Positions 52,934 through 63,268 of a stretch of DNA of 64,000 bases are shown one piece after another. A program made the position numbers and the translations under genes. The stretch spans positions 5,296,001-5,360,000 of the forward strand of contig NC_012108.1 of NCBI RefSeq assembly GCF_000020365.1, given 5' to 3'. The number at the start of each line of letters is the position of its first letter. The first letter of the stretch is position 1. Under the pieces are notes generated by a model. That model saw nothing but the letters and a program-made list of their open reading frames with translations. It had not been told where the DNA came from and did no database searches. This stretch comes from Desulforapulum autotrophicum HRM2. Its GTDB lineage: Bacteria; Desulfobacterota; Desulfobacteria; Desulfobacterales; Desulfobacteraceae.

Positions 52934-55900
52934 TCATTCCGTGGGCGTATCAGCCGCCTTGATATGGGCCGACTCCCAGCGTTTATCCAAGAAATAGAGC
53001 ACCGGCACCGTCATGCGGGAAAAGACCAACGATGCCACTTCCCCTGCCATGAGGGAAATGGCAAGTCCCTGGAAAATAGGGTCAAACAAAATCACCGATG
53101 CCCCAACCACCACGGCGGCCGCCGTCAACATCATAGGCCGGAACCGCACGGCTCCGGCATCGATCACTGCCTTGTCAAGGGGCATGCCCTGTTCGATTCT
53201 AAGCTCAATGAAATCCACCAGAATAATGGAATTTCGTACCACAATACCGGCCCCGGCAATGAAGCCGATCATGGAGGTGGCGGAAAAAAAGGCACCCATG
53301 GCCCAGTGGGCAGGCAGAATCCCGATCAGGGAAAAGGGAATGGCCACCATGATTACAAAGGGCGTTGAAAACGACTGAAACCACCCCACCACCAGGACAA
53401 AGATCAGGACCAAAACCACACCAAAGGCCAGGCCAAGATCCCGGAACACCTCATAGGTGATGTGCCATTCCCCGTCCCATTTCATGGACAGTTGTCGGTC
53501 ACTTTCCGGAAGGGCAGCCGTATGTTGGACAATTTTGTATCCCTGTTCCGTGGTAATGGCGTCGATTTTCTTCCACATCTCCAGGATGGCGTACACCGGA
53601 CTCTCCTTGGCGCCGGCCACATCGCCGGTGACATAGACCACGGGCATCAGGTTCTTGTGATAAATGCTCCGGTCAGGTTCGGTTTCGGTGATTCGGATCA
53701 GGGAGGTCAGGGCAACAAGGGTGCCGTCACCAGCGGGCAGCATAACCGCTCCCAGCCGGTCCACCCCGGCCCGGTTGGCAAGGGTCGGCTGGAGCACAAT
53801 GGGCACATCCTCCTTCTCCAGGGGTTGATGGAGAAGCCCTGCCTGCTGACCCTCCAGGACAAGCTTGAGGGTTCGGGCAATCCTTCCGACACTGATGCCA
53901 TTGACAGCCGCCTTTTCCTGGTCAATATCCAGCTGAAACCGCACCTGATCCTCTTCCATGTACCAGTCCACATCCACCACCCCTTCGGTGGTCTCAAATA
54001 TATGTTTAACCTTAAGGGCCAGATCCTTTTGCCCTGGGTAGTCAGGCCCATAAATTTCCGCCACCAGGGTGGATAACACCGGGGGTCCCGGGGGTACCTC
54101 TGCAATCTTCACCCGTGCCCCATACCGGTCAGCAATGGCTTTCAAAGAAGGTCTCACCCTTCTTGCAATGGCGTGGCTCTGATCCTTTCGATGACCTTTC
54201 TCGGCAAGGTTCACCTGGATGTCGGCCATGTTGGGCCCCTTTCTCAGGTCATAGTGACGCACCAGGCCGTTGAAATTAAAGGGGCCCGATGTCCCGCTGT
54301 AAATCTGGTAATCCACCACCTCATTGACGGTTTTCAGGTATTCCCCCATATCCATGGCCGCTGACGTTGTCGCTTCCAGGGTGGCGGTTTCCGGCATGTC
54401 CAGAATCACCTGAAATTCGCTCTTGTTGTCAAAGGGCAGCATCTTTACCCGGACCAGCCCCACCCCAACCATGGCGCAGGCCAGGATCAAAAGAAGTGTT
54501 ACTGTAAGAAGAAAACTCCATCGCCAAAAGGGTTTATGGAGCAGGGGGTCCATGATTTTCCGATATAACCTTATGGACCAGTCATCACCGTCATGGTCAT
54601 TGTGCCCGGTATGACCCTGACCAGATTCAAATTTAATCATTCGTACTGAAGCCCAGGGGGTGACAATAAATGCCACCAGCAGGGAAAAGAACATGGCCGC
54701 CGATGCCCCCATGGGGATGGGGCGCATGTAGGGCCCCATGAGGCCACCCACAAAGGCCATGGGAAGAATGGCGGCAATAACGGCAAGGGTGGCAAGGATG
54801 GTGGGATTGCCCACCTCATCCACGGCTTCAATGGCCACCTTGAATTTTGAGCGGCCCTGATTTTCAACAAGGCGGTAATGGCGCACCACATTCTCCACCA
54901 CCACAATGGCATCATCCACCAGAATACCGATGGAAAAGATCAGGGCAAACAGGGTGATGCGGTTCAGGGTGTATCCATAAAGATAAAAGGTGGTCAGGGT
55001 CAGGGCCAGGGTGACGGGAATGGCAAAGGCCACCACGCCGGATTCCCTGTGGCCCAGGGTAAACCAGATAAGAATGGTCACGGACACCACGGCAATGAGC
55101 ATGTGAAACAGCAGTTCGTTGGATTTTTCTTCAGCGGTTTCGCCGTAATGGCGGGTGATGGTCATGTGGATGTTATCCGGTATGATCCTCCCCCGGGCAT
55201 CCTCGACCCGTTCCAGCACCTTTTCCGCCACGCTGATGGCATTGGTACCCTTTCTTTTGGCCACGGTCAGGGTAACGGCCGGGAACACACCCCGGGAGGC
55301 ATGGACTTCAGGAATCTCTTTTTCCCCGGCAGCAGGGCCGGTACCGAAAAAAACATATTGTTCTGGATCAGATGGACCGTCTTCAATCTCAGCAACATCC
55401 CTGAGATATACAGGATGGCCGTTGGAGACGTTGATCACCACCCGGCCCACCTCTTCTGCATCCTTAAGCAGACCACCGGTGTGGATGACAATCTGACCCT
55501 GGCGTGACGGAAAACTGCCGGAATCAGAGGCCTGGTTGGCCACAGACACAAGGGCTGATACCTGTTCCACATCCAGGCCATAGGCGGCCAGACGGGTGGG
55601 GTCCAGGCGGACACTGACCTGGCGCGATTGTCCACCGATGATACTGGTGATGGAGACATTGGGCTCTCGTTTCACCAAATCCTCGACCTCGGCGGTGAGT
55701 CGTCTGAGCTGGTAATGGTCAACCTCTTCGCTCCAGAAAGTAAGGGCCAGAATGGGCACATCATCAATGTATCTGGGACGGATAAGGGGAGGGCTCACTC
55801 CGGTTGGAATCCGGTCATAGTTGGCCATGAGCTTGGATTGCAGCCGGACAATCGACGCCTCCTCGTCCTGTCCCACCAGAAAACGCACCACGGCCATGGA

Positions 55901-56185
55901 CATGCCGGGCATGGATGTGGAATAGATATACTCCACCCCGGGGATCTCCCAGAGCAGTTTTTCCATGGGTTTGGTCACCCGCTGTTCAACCTCTTTAACG
56001 CTGGCCCCGGGCATTTTTACAAATACATCAATCATGGGAACAATAATCTGGGGTTCTTCCTCCCTGGGCAGGGCGATCACCGCTGCAATACCCAGAAGAA
56101 TGGAGGCAATGATGATCAGGGGCGTGAGTTTGGAGTCAATAAAAAATGCGGCGATTTTACCAGCCGGGCCTTGTTTGATGGTCAT
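52934..56185 (-). CDS. RND efflux pump inner-membrane transporter
   Basis: A 1083-residue proton-driven RND permease with the AcrB/CzcA layout: one N-terminal helix, a large periplasmic loop, helices 2-6, then the repeat. TM4 carries [17 protein letters not shown] with the two Asp of the proton relay (about 410). The second half shows [30 protein letters not shown] in the matching TM10 position. Substrate class (drugs versus metals) cannot be read reliably; no Met-rich metal funnel is evident. Its ATG overlaps the stop of the adaptor gene by 4 nt (ATGA). Confidence 0.93.
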   Translation of the reverse strand: MTIKQGPAGKIAAFFIDSKLTPLIIIASILLGIAAVIALPREEEPQIIVPMIDVFVKMPGASVKEVEQRVTKPMEKLLWEIPGVEYIYSTSMPGMSMAVVRFLVGQDEEASIVRLQSKLMANYDRIPTGVSPPLIRPRYIDDVPILALTFWSEEVDHYQLRRLTAEVEDLVKREPNVSITSIIGGQSRQVSVRLDPTRLAAYGLDVEQVSALVSVANQASDSGSFPSRQGQIVIHTGGLLKDAEEVGRVVINVSNGHPVYLRDVAEIEDGPSDPEQYVFFGTGPAAGEKEIPEVHASRGVFPAVTLTVAKRKGTNAISVAEKVLERVEDARGRIIPDNIHMTITRHYGETAEEKSNELLFHMLIAVVSVTILIWFTLGHRESGVVAFAIPVTLALTLTTFYLYGYTLNRITLFALIFSIGILVDDAIVVVENVVRHYRLVENQGRSKFKVAIEAVDEVGNPTILATLAVIAAILPMAFVGGLMGPYMRPIPMGASAAMFFSLLVAFIVTPWASVRMIKFESGQGHTGHNDHDGDDWSIRLYRKIMDPLLHKPFWRWSFLLTVTLLLILACAMVGVGLVRVKMLPFDNKSEFQVILDMPETATLEATTSAAMDMGEYLKTVNEVVDYQIYSGTSGPFNFNGLVRHYDLRKGPNMADIQVNLAEKGHRKDQSHAIARRVRPSLKAIADRYGARVKIAEVPPGPPVLSTLVAEIYGPDYPGQKDLALKVKHIFETTEGVVDVDWYMEEDQVRFQLDIDQEKAAVNGISVGRIARTLKLVLEGQQAGLLHQPLEKEDVPIVLQPTLANRAGVDRLGAVMLPAGDGTLVALTSLIRITETEPDRSIYHKNLMPVVYVTGDVAGAKESPVYAILEMWKKIDAITTEQGYKIVQHTAALPESDRQLSMKWDGEWHITYEVFRDLGLAFGVVLVLIFVLVVGWFQSFSTPFVIMVAIPFSLIGILPAHWAMGAFFSATSMIGFIAGAGIVVRNSIILVDFIELRIEQGMPLDKAVIDAGAVRFRPMMLTAAAVVVGASVILFDPIFQGLAISLMAGEVASLVFSRMTVPVLYFLDKRWESAHIKAADTPTE

Positions 56186-57354
56186 GATGCCCCCTCCACT
56201 TTAACCCCGTCCTTTAATCCGGCCGGGGGGGACACCAGGTAACGGGTACCGGGTTTTATGCCTGAAATGACTTCAACCGTATCCTTGAATTGCCTGCCGA
56301 TTCTCATGAGGCGGAAATGAGCATTGTTCTTGTCATCCACCATGAAATATCCAGTGAGTTGACCCTGGACCACCTGGGCGGACTGGGGCATCAGGAGCAT
56401 GCCGCCCTGACCCACCGGAATGGTGACCCTGGCAAACATGCCCGAACGAAGCAGGGTGTTTTCCGGAAGCACGACTTTGACGGTAAACGATCGGCTCTTT
56501 GCATCCGCTCCCGGTGCAATGGTTTTAACAGTACCGGTAATCCCCGGGGCCTTTTCCAGTGCCGGAATAGTGACCTGTATGACCTGGCCCGTCTCCACTG
56601 CCTGGATATGATGTTCGGGCAGCAGGAATTCCACCTGGAATCCGCCTGACTTTTCCAGGGTAACAAGGGGAGTCCCGGGGGATGCCAGATCACCTAGGTT
56701 GATCATCTTGGCAGTGACAATACCGTCATAGGGGGCAAGGATGGTGGCATCCTTTTGGGAGACTCCAGCCCCGGACACCGCTGCCTGGGCCTGTTCGACA
56801 CGGGATCGGGCCGCGGCCACCATGGCCTCGGCCTGGGCCAGGGCCGCCCGGGCCTGGAGATGACGGGCTTCGGCTTCTTCAAATTCCTGGCGGGTGGCGG
56901 AGTCTTCCTGGAAGAGTTTCTGATAACGCCTGTAGGTGGCCTCTGCCAGGTCCGCCCCTGCCCGGGCCGCATTCCGGGCTGAAACGGCGGCATTTTCGGT
57001 TTTTCCAGCCTCGGCCAGACCGGCTTCACTCTGGCGAAGCCCTGAGGCCACCTGTCGTTTATCAAGCACCACCAGCACGTCCCCCTGGCGAACACGATCA
57101 CCCTCCTTGACGTTCACCCCCCGCACGGTTCCCATGATCTTGGCCGACAGGGTGGTGGCGTTCTGGGCTGTTACTGTACCAAGGGCTTCGTAGACAAAAG
57201 GCTGAGTAGTTATGGTTGCAACGGCCACAGGGGTTTTAATGACTGTTGTCGCAGCTGCTGGGGTGGTACCAGGTTCGATCTTATCGCCACAGCCCATGAA
57301 TGAACAGATGACAGCCAATGGGATCAATATCCCGAACAGCGATTTTTTGCCCAC
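56182..57354 (-). CDS. RND efflux periplasmic adaptor (membrane fusion) lipoprotein
   Basis: A 390-residue adaptor. The N-terminus has a lipobox (SFMGC, lipidated Cys22), so it is anchored as a lipoprotein. A lipoyl/biotinyl-like half ([33 protein letters not shown]), a helical hairpin of Ala/Glu-rich coiled coil (about 105-190) and the second lipoyl half ([29 protein letters not shown]) are clear. It links the RND pump to the TolC-like channel. The start is GTG with AAGGAG at 6 nt. It is the first gene of the operon; the promoter should lie in 57355-57626, shared with the divergent ArfB gene. Confidence 0.92.
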   Translation of the reverse strand: MGKKSLFGILIPLAVICSFMGCGDKIEPGTTPAAATTVIKTPVAVATITTQPFVYEALGTVTAQNATTLSAKIMGTVRGVNVKEGDRVRQGDVLVVLDKRQVASGLRQSEAGLAEAGKTENAAVSARNAARAGADLAEATYRRYQKLFQEDSATRQEFEEAEARHLQARAALAQAEAMVAAARSRVEQAQAAVSGAGVSQKDATILAPYDGIVTAKMINLGDLASPGTPLVTLEKSGGFQVEFLLPEHHIQAVETGQVIQVTIPALEKAPGITGTVKTIAPGADAKSRSFTVKVVLPENTLLRSGMFARVTIPVGQGGMLLMPQSAQVVQGQLTGYFMVDDKNNAHFRLMRIGRQFKDTVEVISGIKPGTRYLVSPPAGLKDGVKVEGAS

Positions 57355-57572
57355 GGTTTTCTCCTTATTTTTTTTTACAGTTTTTTCGCCAGACGCAGCT
57401 CAAATATGGAAATCTCAGCTGCATCTGTTTATTACCACATGCTCATTTAATTTAACAATTGCAAAATCAAAAAAATGCCCCTGTCGACCATGGGGTATTG
57501 GCGGGCAATAACAATTGTAAACCTATGCCTCAAATGTTATCGTCCATTTGGAATCAGGACAATTAAAAACGC

Positions 57573-57600
57573 CATGGACCCCGGGGTATACCCGGGCCAT
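57573..57600 (+). promoter_or_regulatory. G/C-rich hairpin just upstream of arfB
   Basis: CCCGGG (arms around GTATA, within 57579-57596) with outer ATGG/CCAT pairing forms a compact hairpin ending 26 nt before the TTG start of arfB. It may influence translation initiation or mark a transcript end from upstream. Confidence 0.35.
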
Positions 57601-57626
57601 GATTATGATTTTTTCCAAGGGGTATT

Positions 57627-58049
57627 TTGCTTAAAATTTCAAACAAGATCACCATCCCAGATGCAGAAATCGAAATGACGGCCGTCCGTGCCCAGGGCGC
57701 AGGCGGGCAGAACGTCAACAAGGTTTCATCCGCAATTCACCTGCGGTTCAACATCCGGGCTTCGTCCCTGCCTGAGTACTACAAGGAAAAGCTTTTGGGA
57801 CTCAACGACCAGAGGATTACCAACGACGGCGTCGTCATCATCAAGTCCCAGGAACACCGCAGCCAGGAGATGAACCGGGAGGCGGCCCTTGCAAGGCTTG
57901 TCGCCCTGATACACCAATGCATGGTCACCCCTAAAAAACGACGCAAAACACGACCCACGGCCGGGTCTAAGCGACGCCGCCTGGAAGGCAAAACCCAAAG
58001 GGCCCAGCTTAAAAAACTCAGGGGCAAAATTCGCACCCGTGATTTATAG
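57627..58049 (+). CDS. arfB: Alternative ribosome-rescue peptidyl-tRNA hydrolase ArfB
   Basis: A 140-residue release-factor-like protein. The catalytic GGQ is at residues 26-28 ([15 protein letters not shown]). It has a basic C-terminal tail ([32 protein letters not shown]) that in ArfB enters the empty mRNA channel of stalled ribosomes. It hydrolyses peptidyl-tRNA on non-stop complexes. The start is TTG with AAGGGG upstream, usual for this genome's tight genes. Its 3' end overlaps the AI-2E family gene by 6 nt on the opposite strand. Confidence 0.92.
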   Translation: MLKISNKITIPDAEIEMTAVRAQGAGGQNVNKVSSAIHLRFNIRASSLPEYYKEKLLGLNDQRITNDGVVIIKSQEHRSQEMNREAALARLVALIHQCMVTPKKRRKTRPTAGSKRRRLEGKTQRAQLKKLRGKIRTRDL

Positions 58050-59111
58050 ACTGCCTCTCTCCCTCTGCCGCACCATCCAGATATCAAGGAGTGCCTTCAC
58101 CAGCGTTGCCAGGGGGATCGCAAAAAATAATCCCCATAGCCCCCAAAGATTCCCAAAAAAGAGAATAGCAATGACGATGACAACAGGGTGCAGGTCTACC
58201 ACCCCGGCGAGCAGGAGCGGCGCAAGAATGAAGCCATCCAGGAGCTGAACAGCCGAGTAGGCGGAAACAGTATACAAGAACCGGACATCCCATCCAAACT
58301 GGAAATAGCCAATCAGAATCGTCGGTAAAAAAACGACGGTAACCCCGATATAGGGCAGGATCACCGAAATCCCCGAAAGAAATGAAAGCAACAGGGCGTA
58401 CTGTACCCCTATCAGATGATAGCATACCCATGTCCCGGCCCAGATAATAAGGACTTCCCACCCTTTTCCGCGGATGTAATTTGCAATCTGAAGATTGACC
58501 GCGGTAAGGACGGTGGTTACAAGGTCGTTTGCAGGCGGTGAATATCGATTGATCCACCCGATGAGCATTTCCTTATCTTTGAGAAGAAAAAACACTAGAA
58601 ACGGAACAAGCACAAGGTAGACTGTGAATGTTGCAAGCTCCTTCACTGATGAGAAGGAGAAGGCAAGCACCTGTTTGCCGATGGCCGACAAAGAGGAAGA
58701 AATAAAGGCGTAAAGCTCCTGAACCTGTGAAACCGTTACCAGTTCGGGGTAGTGCTCCGGCAGCGACTCCAGCTGCCCTTGTGCCCTGGCCAGCATTGAA
58801 GGAAGTTGCTGGAACAATTGAATGATCTCCCTGGAAATCAAAGGAATAAACCAGATGACGGTAATGGTGAAAGCGATCAGGTATACCATGAAAACCATGG
58901 TCACAGAAACGATTCGGGGAACTTTAAGCCGCATCAACTGCAGGATGAGCCCCTCCAGAAGATAGGAAATAATAACGGCAACCAGCACCGGTGTAAGCAT
59001 CTCTCCAAAGAGATAAATCACAGCCAGACCAAAAGAAATCGATAAGAACAGATAGAATAATTTTGGGTCCGAAATATTTTTTTTTACCCAATCACGGACG
59101 GAAATAATCAT
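58044..59111 (-). CDS. AI-2E family (PerM/TqsA-like) membrane transporter
   Basis: A 355-residue polytopic protein with about seven or eight transmembrane helices. The typical family segments are present: [21 protein letters not shown] near 35-55, [18 protein letters not shown] near 170-190, [20 protein letters not shown] near 245-265 and [36 protein letters not shown] near 305-340. Family members export autoinducer-2 or act in Na+/H+ or other transport. The substrate here is unknown. It is a single gene, 71 nt downstream of the acyl-CoA dehydrogenase stop on the same strand. Confidence 0.88.
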   Translation of the reverse strand: MIISVRDWVKKNISDPKLFYLFLSISFGLAVIYLFGEMLTPVLVAVIISYLLEGLILQLMRLKVPRIVSVTMVFMVYLIAFTITVIWFIPLISREIIQLFQQLPSMLARAQGQLESLPEHYPELVTVSQVQELYAFISSSLSAIGKQVLAFSFSSVKELATFTVYLVLVPFLVFFLLKDKEMLIGWINRYSPPANDLVTTVLTAVNLQIANYIRGKGWEVLIIWAGTWVCYHLIGVQYALLLSFLSGISVILPYIGVTVVFLPTILIGYFQFGWDVRFLYTVSAYSAVQLLDGFILAPLLLAGVVDLHPVVIVIAILFFGNLWGLWGLFFAIPLATLVKALLDIWMVRQRERGSL

Positions 59112-59182
59112 CGTACAAGCCTTTCTAATAGGTGAAGGCGGAGAAGGCCCCCCGCCTTGTTTTTCAGGAGATATCTGAATAT

Positions 59183-60892
59183 CTATTCCGTCATCGCGTA
59201 GGTATCAACCAGGGAGTATACATGATCTTTCAATACCTTTTCAAAACGCGCTGCATTGGCAAAAGGTCGCTTGATCATTTTCTGGCATGCAGACTGCTGG
59301 ACCTCGGTGGTGGTGGGCATGCCGAGAAGATCCACGCCGTATGCGGAAAAATCCCTGACCATGAAATCAAACATCTGGTCCAGGAGATCATCATCTATAT
59401 TCTCCATGGCAGCACTCTCAATGATCAGCTGTCCGTATGCGATCAGGGTAAAAATTTCACCCACACCCAGAAGAAAGGCAAAATCATTCATCATCTGTTC
59501 ACCAAGGGCCATGCCTGAGCCGATGAGGAACTCCTCATAGGCCTTGATCTGATCTTTAAAAATCTCGATATTGGGCAGCTCTTTTGTTGCATATGTCTTA
59601 CGGAAGTCATGGAACTGGATTTTTGCATATCCCCTTGTGGGGCCCTGATTGAATAGATAGTCGTCATTTTCGTTGCCGGTGAGCCTGGGAATCTCGGGAT
59701 ACTCTTTGGGGTTAAACATGTAGTTCGGAATCAGTTTGGCAATCAGGGCCATGTTGACATGTCTTGTCCCTTCAAGTTTCGGAAACCCCTTGAGCTCGAA
59801 AACCGCCTGGCTGAAGTAGGTGTCTTTTTCAAACCCCTTGGCGGCAATGATATCCCAGAGAAGCTCATGGACCACTTCGCCCTGGATGGCGACCTTCATC
59901 TTCATAATCGGATTATAGAGGAGGTAGCGCTTGTCATCTGCCGACGCCGCCCTCATATAGTCAGTGGCCCTGAGGCCAAAGAGCTTCATGGCGCCCAGGC
60001 GGCAGAAGGAATCCACGAACAGCTGTTTTACATGGGGGAATTCAGTGACGTATTTCCCGTAGAGGTTTCGCTTGGATGCATGGTTCAGGGCTTCGTAAAA
60101 AGAGTGGGTTACAATTCCGATGGCGCCGGAACCGATGTTGAATTTGCAGATATTGATGGTGTTGAGCATGTCGTCCCATGCCTTGGGGCCCCGGGAGCTG
60201 ATGTCAGCATCGGTGATGGGGTAGTCGTGGAGGGCAAATTCGGCCACAAAGTTCTGGGCATGGATGACGTTTTTGATGCATTCGAATTTTTCATGTTTTG
60301 AATCAACAACAAAGAACACATACTCATCCGTGTCGGCGATCTTGCCAAAAACCGTAATGGTGCTGGCTTCATTGGCATTGCCGATGTAATACTTCGAGCC
60401 CTTTGCCAGGTAGGTCCCGTCTGCCTGGCGATACAGCTTCATATCCGAGGAATAGATGTCAGCCCCATGTTCTTTTTCGGAAAGACCAAAGGCACAAAGC
60501 GGGTTGCCCTTGAGAACTTCCACGGCCCTGTGTTTAAGCGCTTCATTGTCCCCCAGAAATACCGGATCAAGGCCCAGGGTAGAGACATGGTACATGTACC
60601 AGTAAGCGCTGCCGTAGAATCCGCAGATTTCCGAGAACTCGAACATCCTGTAGGTGCTGTAGTACTGGCCCTTGTCGCCGTATCCCTCAGGAAGAAAAAG
60701 GGTCTCAAAAATTTTTTCTCGTTTGATGAAATCGGCAAAATCATAGGTGAATTCCGGCGTCAAGAAATCTTCCTTCATCTTCTTGTGTCCCTTATTCTCA
60801 AACCACTCAATGGTCTTGAGCATAATTTCTCTGGATCTTTCGTCGGGGTAGTTTCTTTCCTGGTAGTTCTTGGGATTCAGCAGCAGCATCAT
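59183..60892 (-). CDS. Acyl-CoA dehydrogenase family flavoprotein
   Basis: A 569-residue FAD enzyme of the acyl-CoA dehydrogenase superfamily. CAFGLSEKEHGADIYSSDMKL near 145 is the flavin/substrate motif. YIGNANEASTITVFGK near 180 follows it, and the C-terminal helical domain extends from about 270. It is longer than the usual 380-400 residues, like the enlarged AcdA/FadE subgroup. The catalytic Glu cannot be placed with confidence. It would oxidise an acyl-CoA and pass electrons to ETF, though no etf genes are in the window. RBS AAGGAG precedes two adjacent ATG codons (60892, 60889). It may be cotranscribed with the AI-2E family gene. Confidence 0.85.
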   Translation of the reverse strand: MMLLLNPKNYQERNYPDERSREIMLKTIEWFENKGHKKMKEDFLTPEFTYDFADFIKREKIFETLFLPEGYGDKGQYYSTYRMFEFSEICGFYGSAYWYMYHVSTLGLDPVFLGDNEALKHRAVEVLKGNPLCAFGLSEKEHGADIYSSDMKLYRQADGTYLAKGSKYYIGNANEASTITVFGKIADTDEYVFFVVDSKHEKFECIKNVIHAQNFVAEFALHDYPITDADISSRGPKAWDDMLNTINICKFNIGSGAIGIVTHSFYEALNHASKRNLYGKYVTEFPHVKQLFVDSFCRLGAMKLFGLRATDYMRAASADDKRYLLYNPIMKMKVAIQGEVVHELLWDIIAAKGFEKDTYFSQAVFELKGFPKLEGTRHVNMALIAKLIPNYMFNPKEYPEIPRLTGNENDDYLFNQGPTRGYAKIQFHDFRKTYATKELPNIEIFKDQIKAYEEFLIGSGMALGEQMMNDFAFLLGVGEIFTLIAYGQLIIESAAMENIDDDLLDQMFDFMVRDFSAYGVDLLGMPTTTEVQQSACQKMIKRPFANAARFEKVLKDHVYSLVDTYAMTE

Positions 60893-61351
60893 TCACTCCT
60901 TAAGTCTAAGCCTTTAAGATCTAAATGTTTCCAAATCATGTAACGGGTACCTCCGTTTGGATGCGCCCACATATACTAAATAATTTCATGATATCAACTA
61001 GAACCGATATTCTATATAGCGCCTCATAAGCCAAATGTCAAAACTTAAGCATTTTTTTAAATACGGCTGCATACTGCCATGACAATAACTCAGTATTGGA
61101 ACGACTGCCCCCCTCCAGATTCACAACACCAAAAAGCCCAGATCCCTCTACACCTGGGAGGCCAAATGAACTGAACCAGTGCTTCAAAATCCTAGGAATG
61201 ATATTATTTTTATTGAACTCAGGTTTAAGTTCCTGTAAAGAGGTTAAGGACCATAAATTTTATAACTTGAACTGACTTGCTTGTCTTTTGGCCCATCTGC
61301 AACGTTGCATCAAAGGCTCAATTGCCCTGCTATTTTAGTATAAAATTTAAA

Positions 61352-61523
61352 CTCAACTTTTGGATTGGCTGTTTAGGTGGGGGTCAGGCTTGCATTATTG
61401 CACTTTTGTTCGGTTTAGAAAGCAGACAAGATATTGTTCAAAAGCATGGAGCCTGATAAAAAATTCAGCCTCCAATAACACAAGCCTGCCCCCGATCATC
61501 AAAGTTAAAGTCCGAAAGTTGAG
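61352..61523. mobile_element. MITE-like palindromic element with inverted ends
   Basis: The left end CTCAACTTTTGGATT (61352) and right end AAGTCCGAAAGTTGAG (ending 61523) are inverted. Inner parts also match in opposite orientation: GGGTCAGGCTTGCATTATTG (61381-61400) and the complement of CAATAACACAAGCCTGCCCC (61472-61491). At 172 nt with no coding capacity it looks like a miniature inverted-repeat element or a folded RNA gene. A related fragment lies at 23091-23151 and end motifs lie at 28696 and 51388. It sits 38 nt before dctP, in the 669-nt gap 60893-61561, which holds no gene. Confidence 0.6.
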
Positions 61524-61561
61524 TAAATATGTTGTAAACCCTTAAACAAAGGAACAAACCG

Positions 61562-62569
61562 ATGAACAAAGTATTTAAACTATTTGCGATGACGGTTCTT
61601 GTGATGGTCTTCTCACTGGCATTTTTAGGCAATGGAATGGCCGCGCAGACGTGGAAATTGGCACATGTGTGCGTAGCTGAACCAGACAATCCATATCATG
61701 CAACATCACTAAAGTTCAAAGAACTTGTTGAAAAAGGTACGGAAGGGCGACTCAAAATTCAAATTTTCCCCCAGCGCCAACTGGGGAACGACCGGGAAAT
61801 TCTGGAAGGTATCCAGGGTGGCATAATCGACGCTTCTGCAGCAACCCTTGGCCCGGTGTCAGCCTTTGAGCCGACGGGAGACCTGTTGGAACTCCCTTTC
61901 CTTTTTCGCAACACAAACCACCTGGATGCCGTCCTTGACGGCCCCATTGGAAGAGAAATTCTCAACAAACTGGACAGCGCCGGATTTAAAGCCCTGGCAT
62001 TTTTTGATGACGGCATTAACAATACCACCAATTCCAAACATCCCATCAAGGGTGTAGCCGATTACAAAGGTCTTCAAATGCGATGCATTGAAGCCCCTGT
62101 CCGAATCGCCACAACAAAGGCGCTGGGCGCCAATCCCATCCCCATCGCTTATAGCGAGCTCTATACCGCACTGCAGACCGGCGTGGTTGATGGTCAGTCC
62201 AACCCGAACTGGGTGATCACCGCACGAAGTCTTTGGGAAGTCCAGAAATATATCAGCATCACCCAGCACATCTGGGGTGGTGCGGTGTTGCTTGTCAACC
62301 TTGATAAATTTCAAAAATTGTCAAAAGAAGATCAGAAAGTCGTTATGGATGCCGGTATTGCGGCCAGCCAGTATGGCCGCAAACTGGGCCGTGATTCAGA
62401 AGAAAAACACCTCCAGACAGCCATTGATCACAACATGATTGTGGAGAGAAATCCAGACCTGACTTCCATGCGAAAGGCAACCGAGTCGGTCTACACCGAT
62501 ATTTATGCCAAACATCCTGATTGGAAGCCGATTATTGAGCAGATCAAGACCCTTGGTGAAAAATTTTAA
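61562..62569 (+). CDS. dctP: TRAP transporter solute-binding protein DctP
   Basis: A 335-residue periplasmic binding protein with a signal peptide (about 1-29, ending GMAA). DctP-family marks: FPQRQLGNDREILEGIQGGIIDAS near 61-85, LPFLF near 110, and YKGLQMRCIEAP near 170-182 with the Arg that usually binds the ligand carboxylate, followed by PIAYSELYTALQTGVVDGQSNP near 197-218. It delivers an organic acid to the DctQM permease. The exact acid is unknown. No strong ribosome-binding site other than AAAGGAACA upstream of the ATG. Confidence 0.93.
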   Translation: MNKVFKLFAMTVLVMVFSLAFLGNGMAAQTWKLAHVCVAEPDNPYHATSLKFKELVEKGTEGRLKIQIFPQRQLGNDREILEGIQGGIIDASAATLGPVSAFEPTGDLLELPFLFRNTNHLDAVLDGPIGREILNKLDSAGFKALAFFDDGINNTTNSKHPIKGVADYKGLQMRCIEAPVRIATTKALGANPIPIAYSELYTALQTGVVDGQSNPNWVITARSLWEVQKYISITQHIWGGAVLLVNLDKFQKLSKEDQKVVMDAGIAASQYGRKLGRDSEEKHLQTAIDHNMIVERNPDLTSMRKATESVYTDIYAKHPDWKPIIEQIKTLGEKF

Positions 62570-62600
62570 TATTTAAAAAAAGCAGTCTATTTTAATCATT

Positions 62601-62629
62601 GCCGGGTTGGCATTGTACGTCAACCCGGC
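62601..62629 (+). promoter_or_regulatory. Intercistronic hairpin between dctP and dctQ
   Basis: GCCGGGTTG (62601-62609) and CAACCCGGC (62621-62629) form a perfect 9-bp stem with an 11-nt loop, 32 nt after the dctP stop. No T-run follows. Such hairpins protect the upstream message or partly terminate, giving more binding protein than permease. The remaining 104 nt to dctQ show no gene. Confidence 0.6.
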
Positions 62630-62733
62630 ACACGGAAAAAGATAACAGCAATCAATACGTTTTTCCAACACAGAATGCCGAATCCCTTCAGATTCAAAGC
62701 GCTTACCCATATTCATCGTAATGAGGATTTTCA

Positions 62734-63267
62734 ATGCACAATACTGAAACAAATACCCTGGCTGTTTTTGAGAGGTGGACTGCCAGAATGCGGACTTTGG
62801 TGGGCTACTGGGAGCGCCTCCTCCGGTGGATTCTTGCCCTGGGCATCGCTTTAATTATGTTTGCAGTTGTGTTCCATGTGGTGGGACGTTATTTCTTCGG
62901 CAAAACCTACATGGGAACCATGGAGTTGGTCAGATACACAATGATCTGGGTTGCCCTGCTTGGGGCTGCCGTTGCTTTTGGGTCAGAGGGGCACATTGCT
63001 GTCAATATCTTACAAGACCGCCTTACAAAACGAAGTGCCACCTGGCTTCGCATCGCAGGCAATATTCTCCTGGGAGTCTTTCTGGTTGTCATGATCATCG
63101 GCGGTTTTGAAATTGCTGTACGCAATTTAAAACAAATTTCTCTGGGATTGCAAATTCCCATGTTTTATCCATACCTGGCGATACCTATTGGGGGTATTTC
63201 CATGCTATTCTATGTTTTAATGAACATTCTTGACAGCCTGACTCAACTATTGTCATTAAGAGGGTAA
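62734..63267 (+). CDS. dctQ: TRAP transporter small permease DctQ
   Basis: A 177-residue membrane protein with four predicted helices (about 32-55, 65-85, 105-130 and 140-165). The motif LVRYTMIWVALLGAAVAFGSEGHIAVNIL near 65-95 is characteristic of DctQ. It associates with DctM in the inner membrane. RBS GAGGA is about 8 nt upstream of the ATG. dctM starts 1 nt after its stop. Confidence 0.92.
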   Translation: MHNTETNTLAVFERWTARMRTLVGYWERLLRWILALGIALIMFAVVFHVVGRYFFGKTYMGTMELVRYTMIWVALLGAAVAFGSEGHIAVNILQDRLTKRSATWLRIAGNILLGVFLVVMIIGGFEIAVRNLKQISLGLQIPMFYPYLAIPIGGISMLFYVLMNILDSLTQLLSLRG

Positions 63268-63268
63268 C

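Noticed and set aside
53462-54076. Plus-strand open frames inside the RND pump gene, including 54878-55507 and 55628-56242
   Set aside because: They are shadows of the 1083-residue RND transporter on the other strand; their composition is low in hydrophobic core residues and no motif is present.
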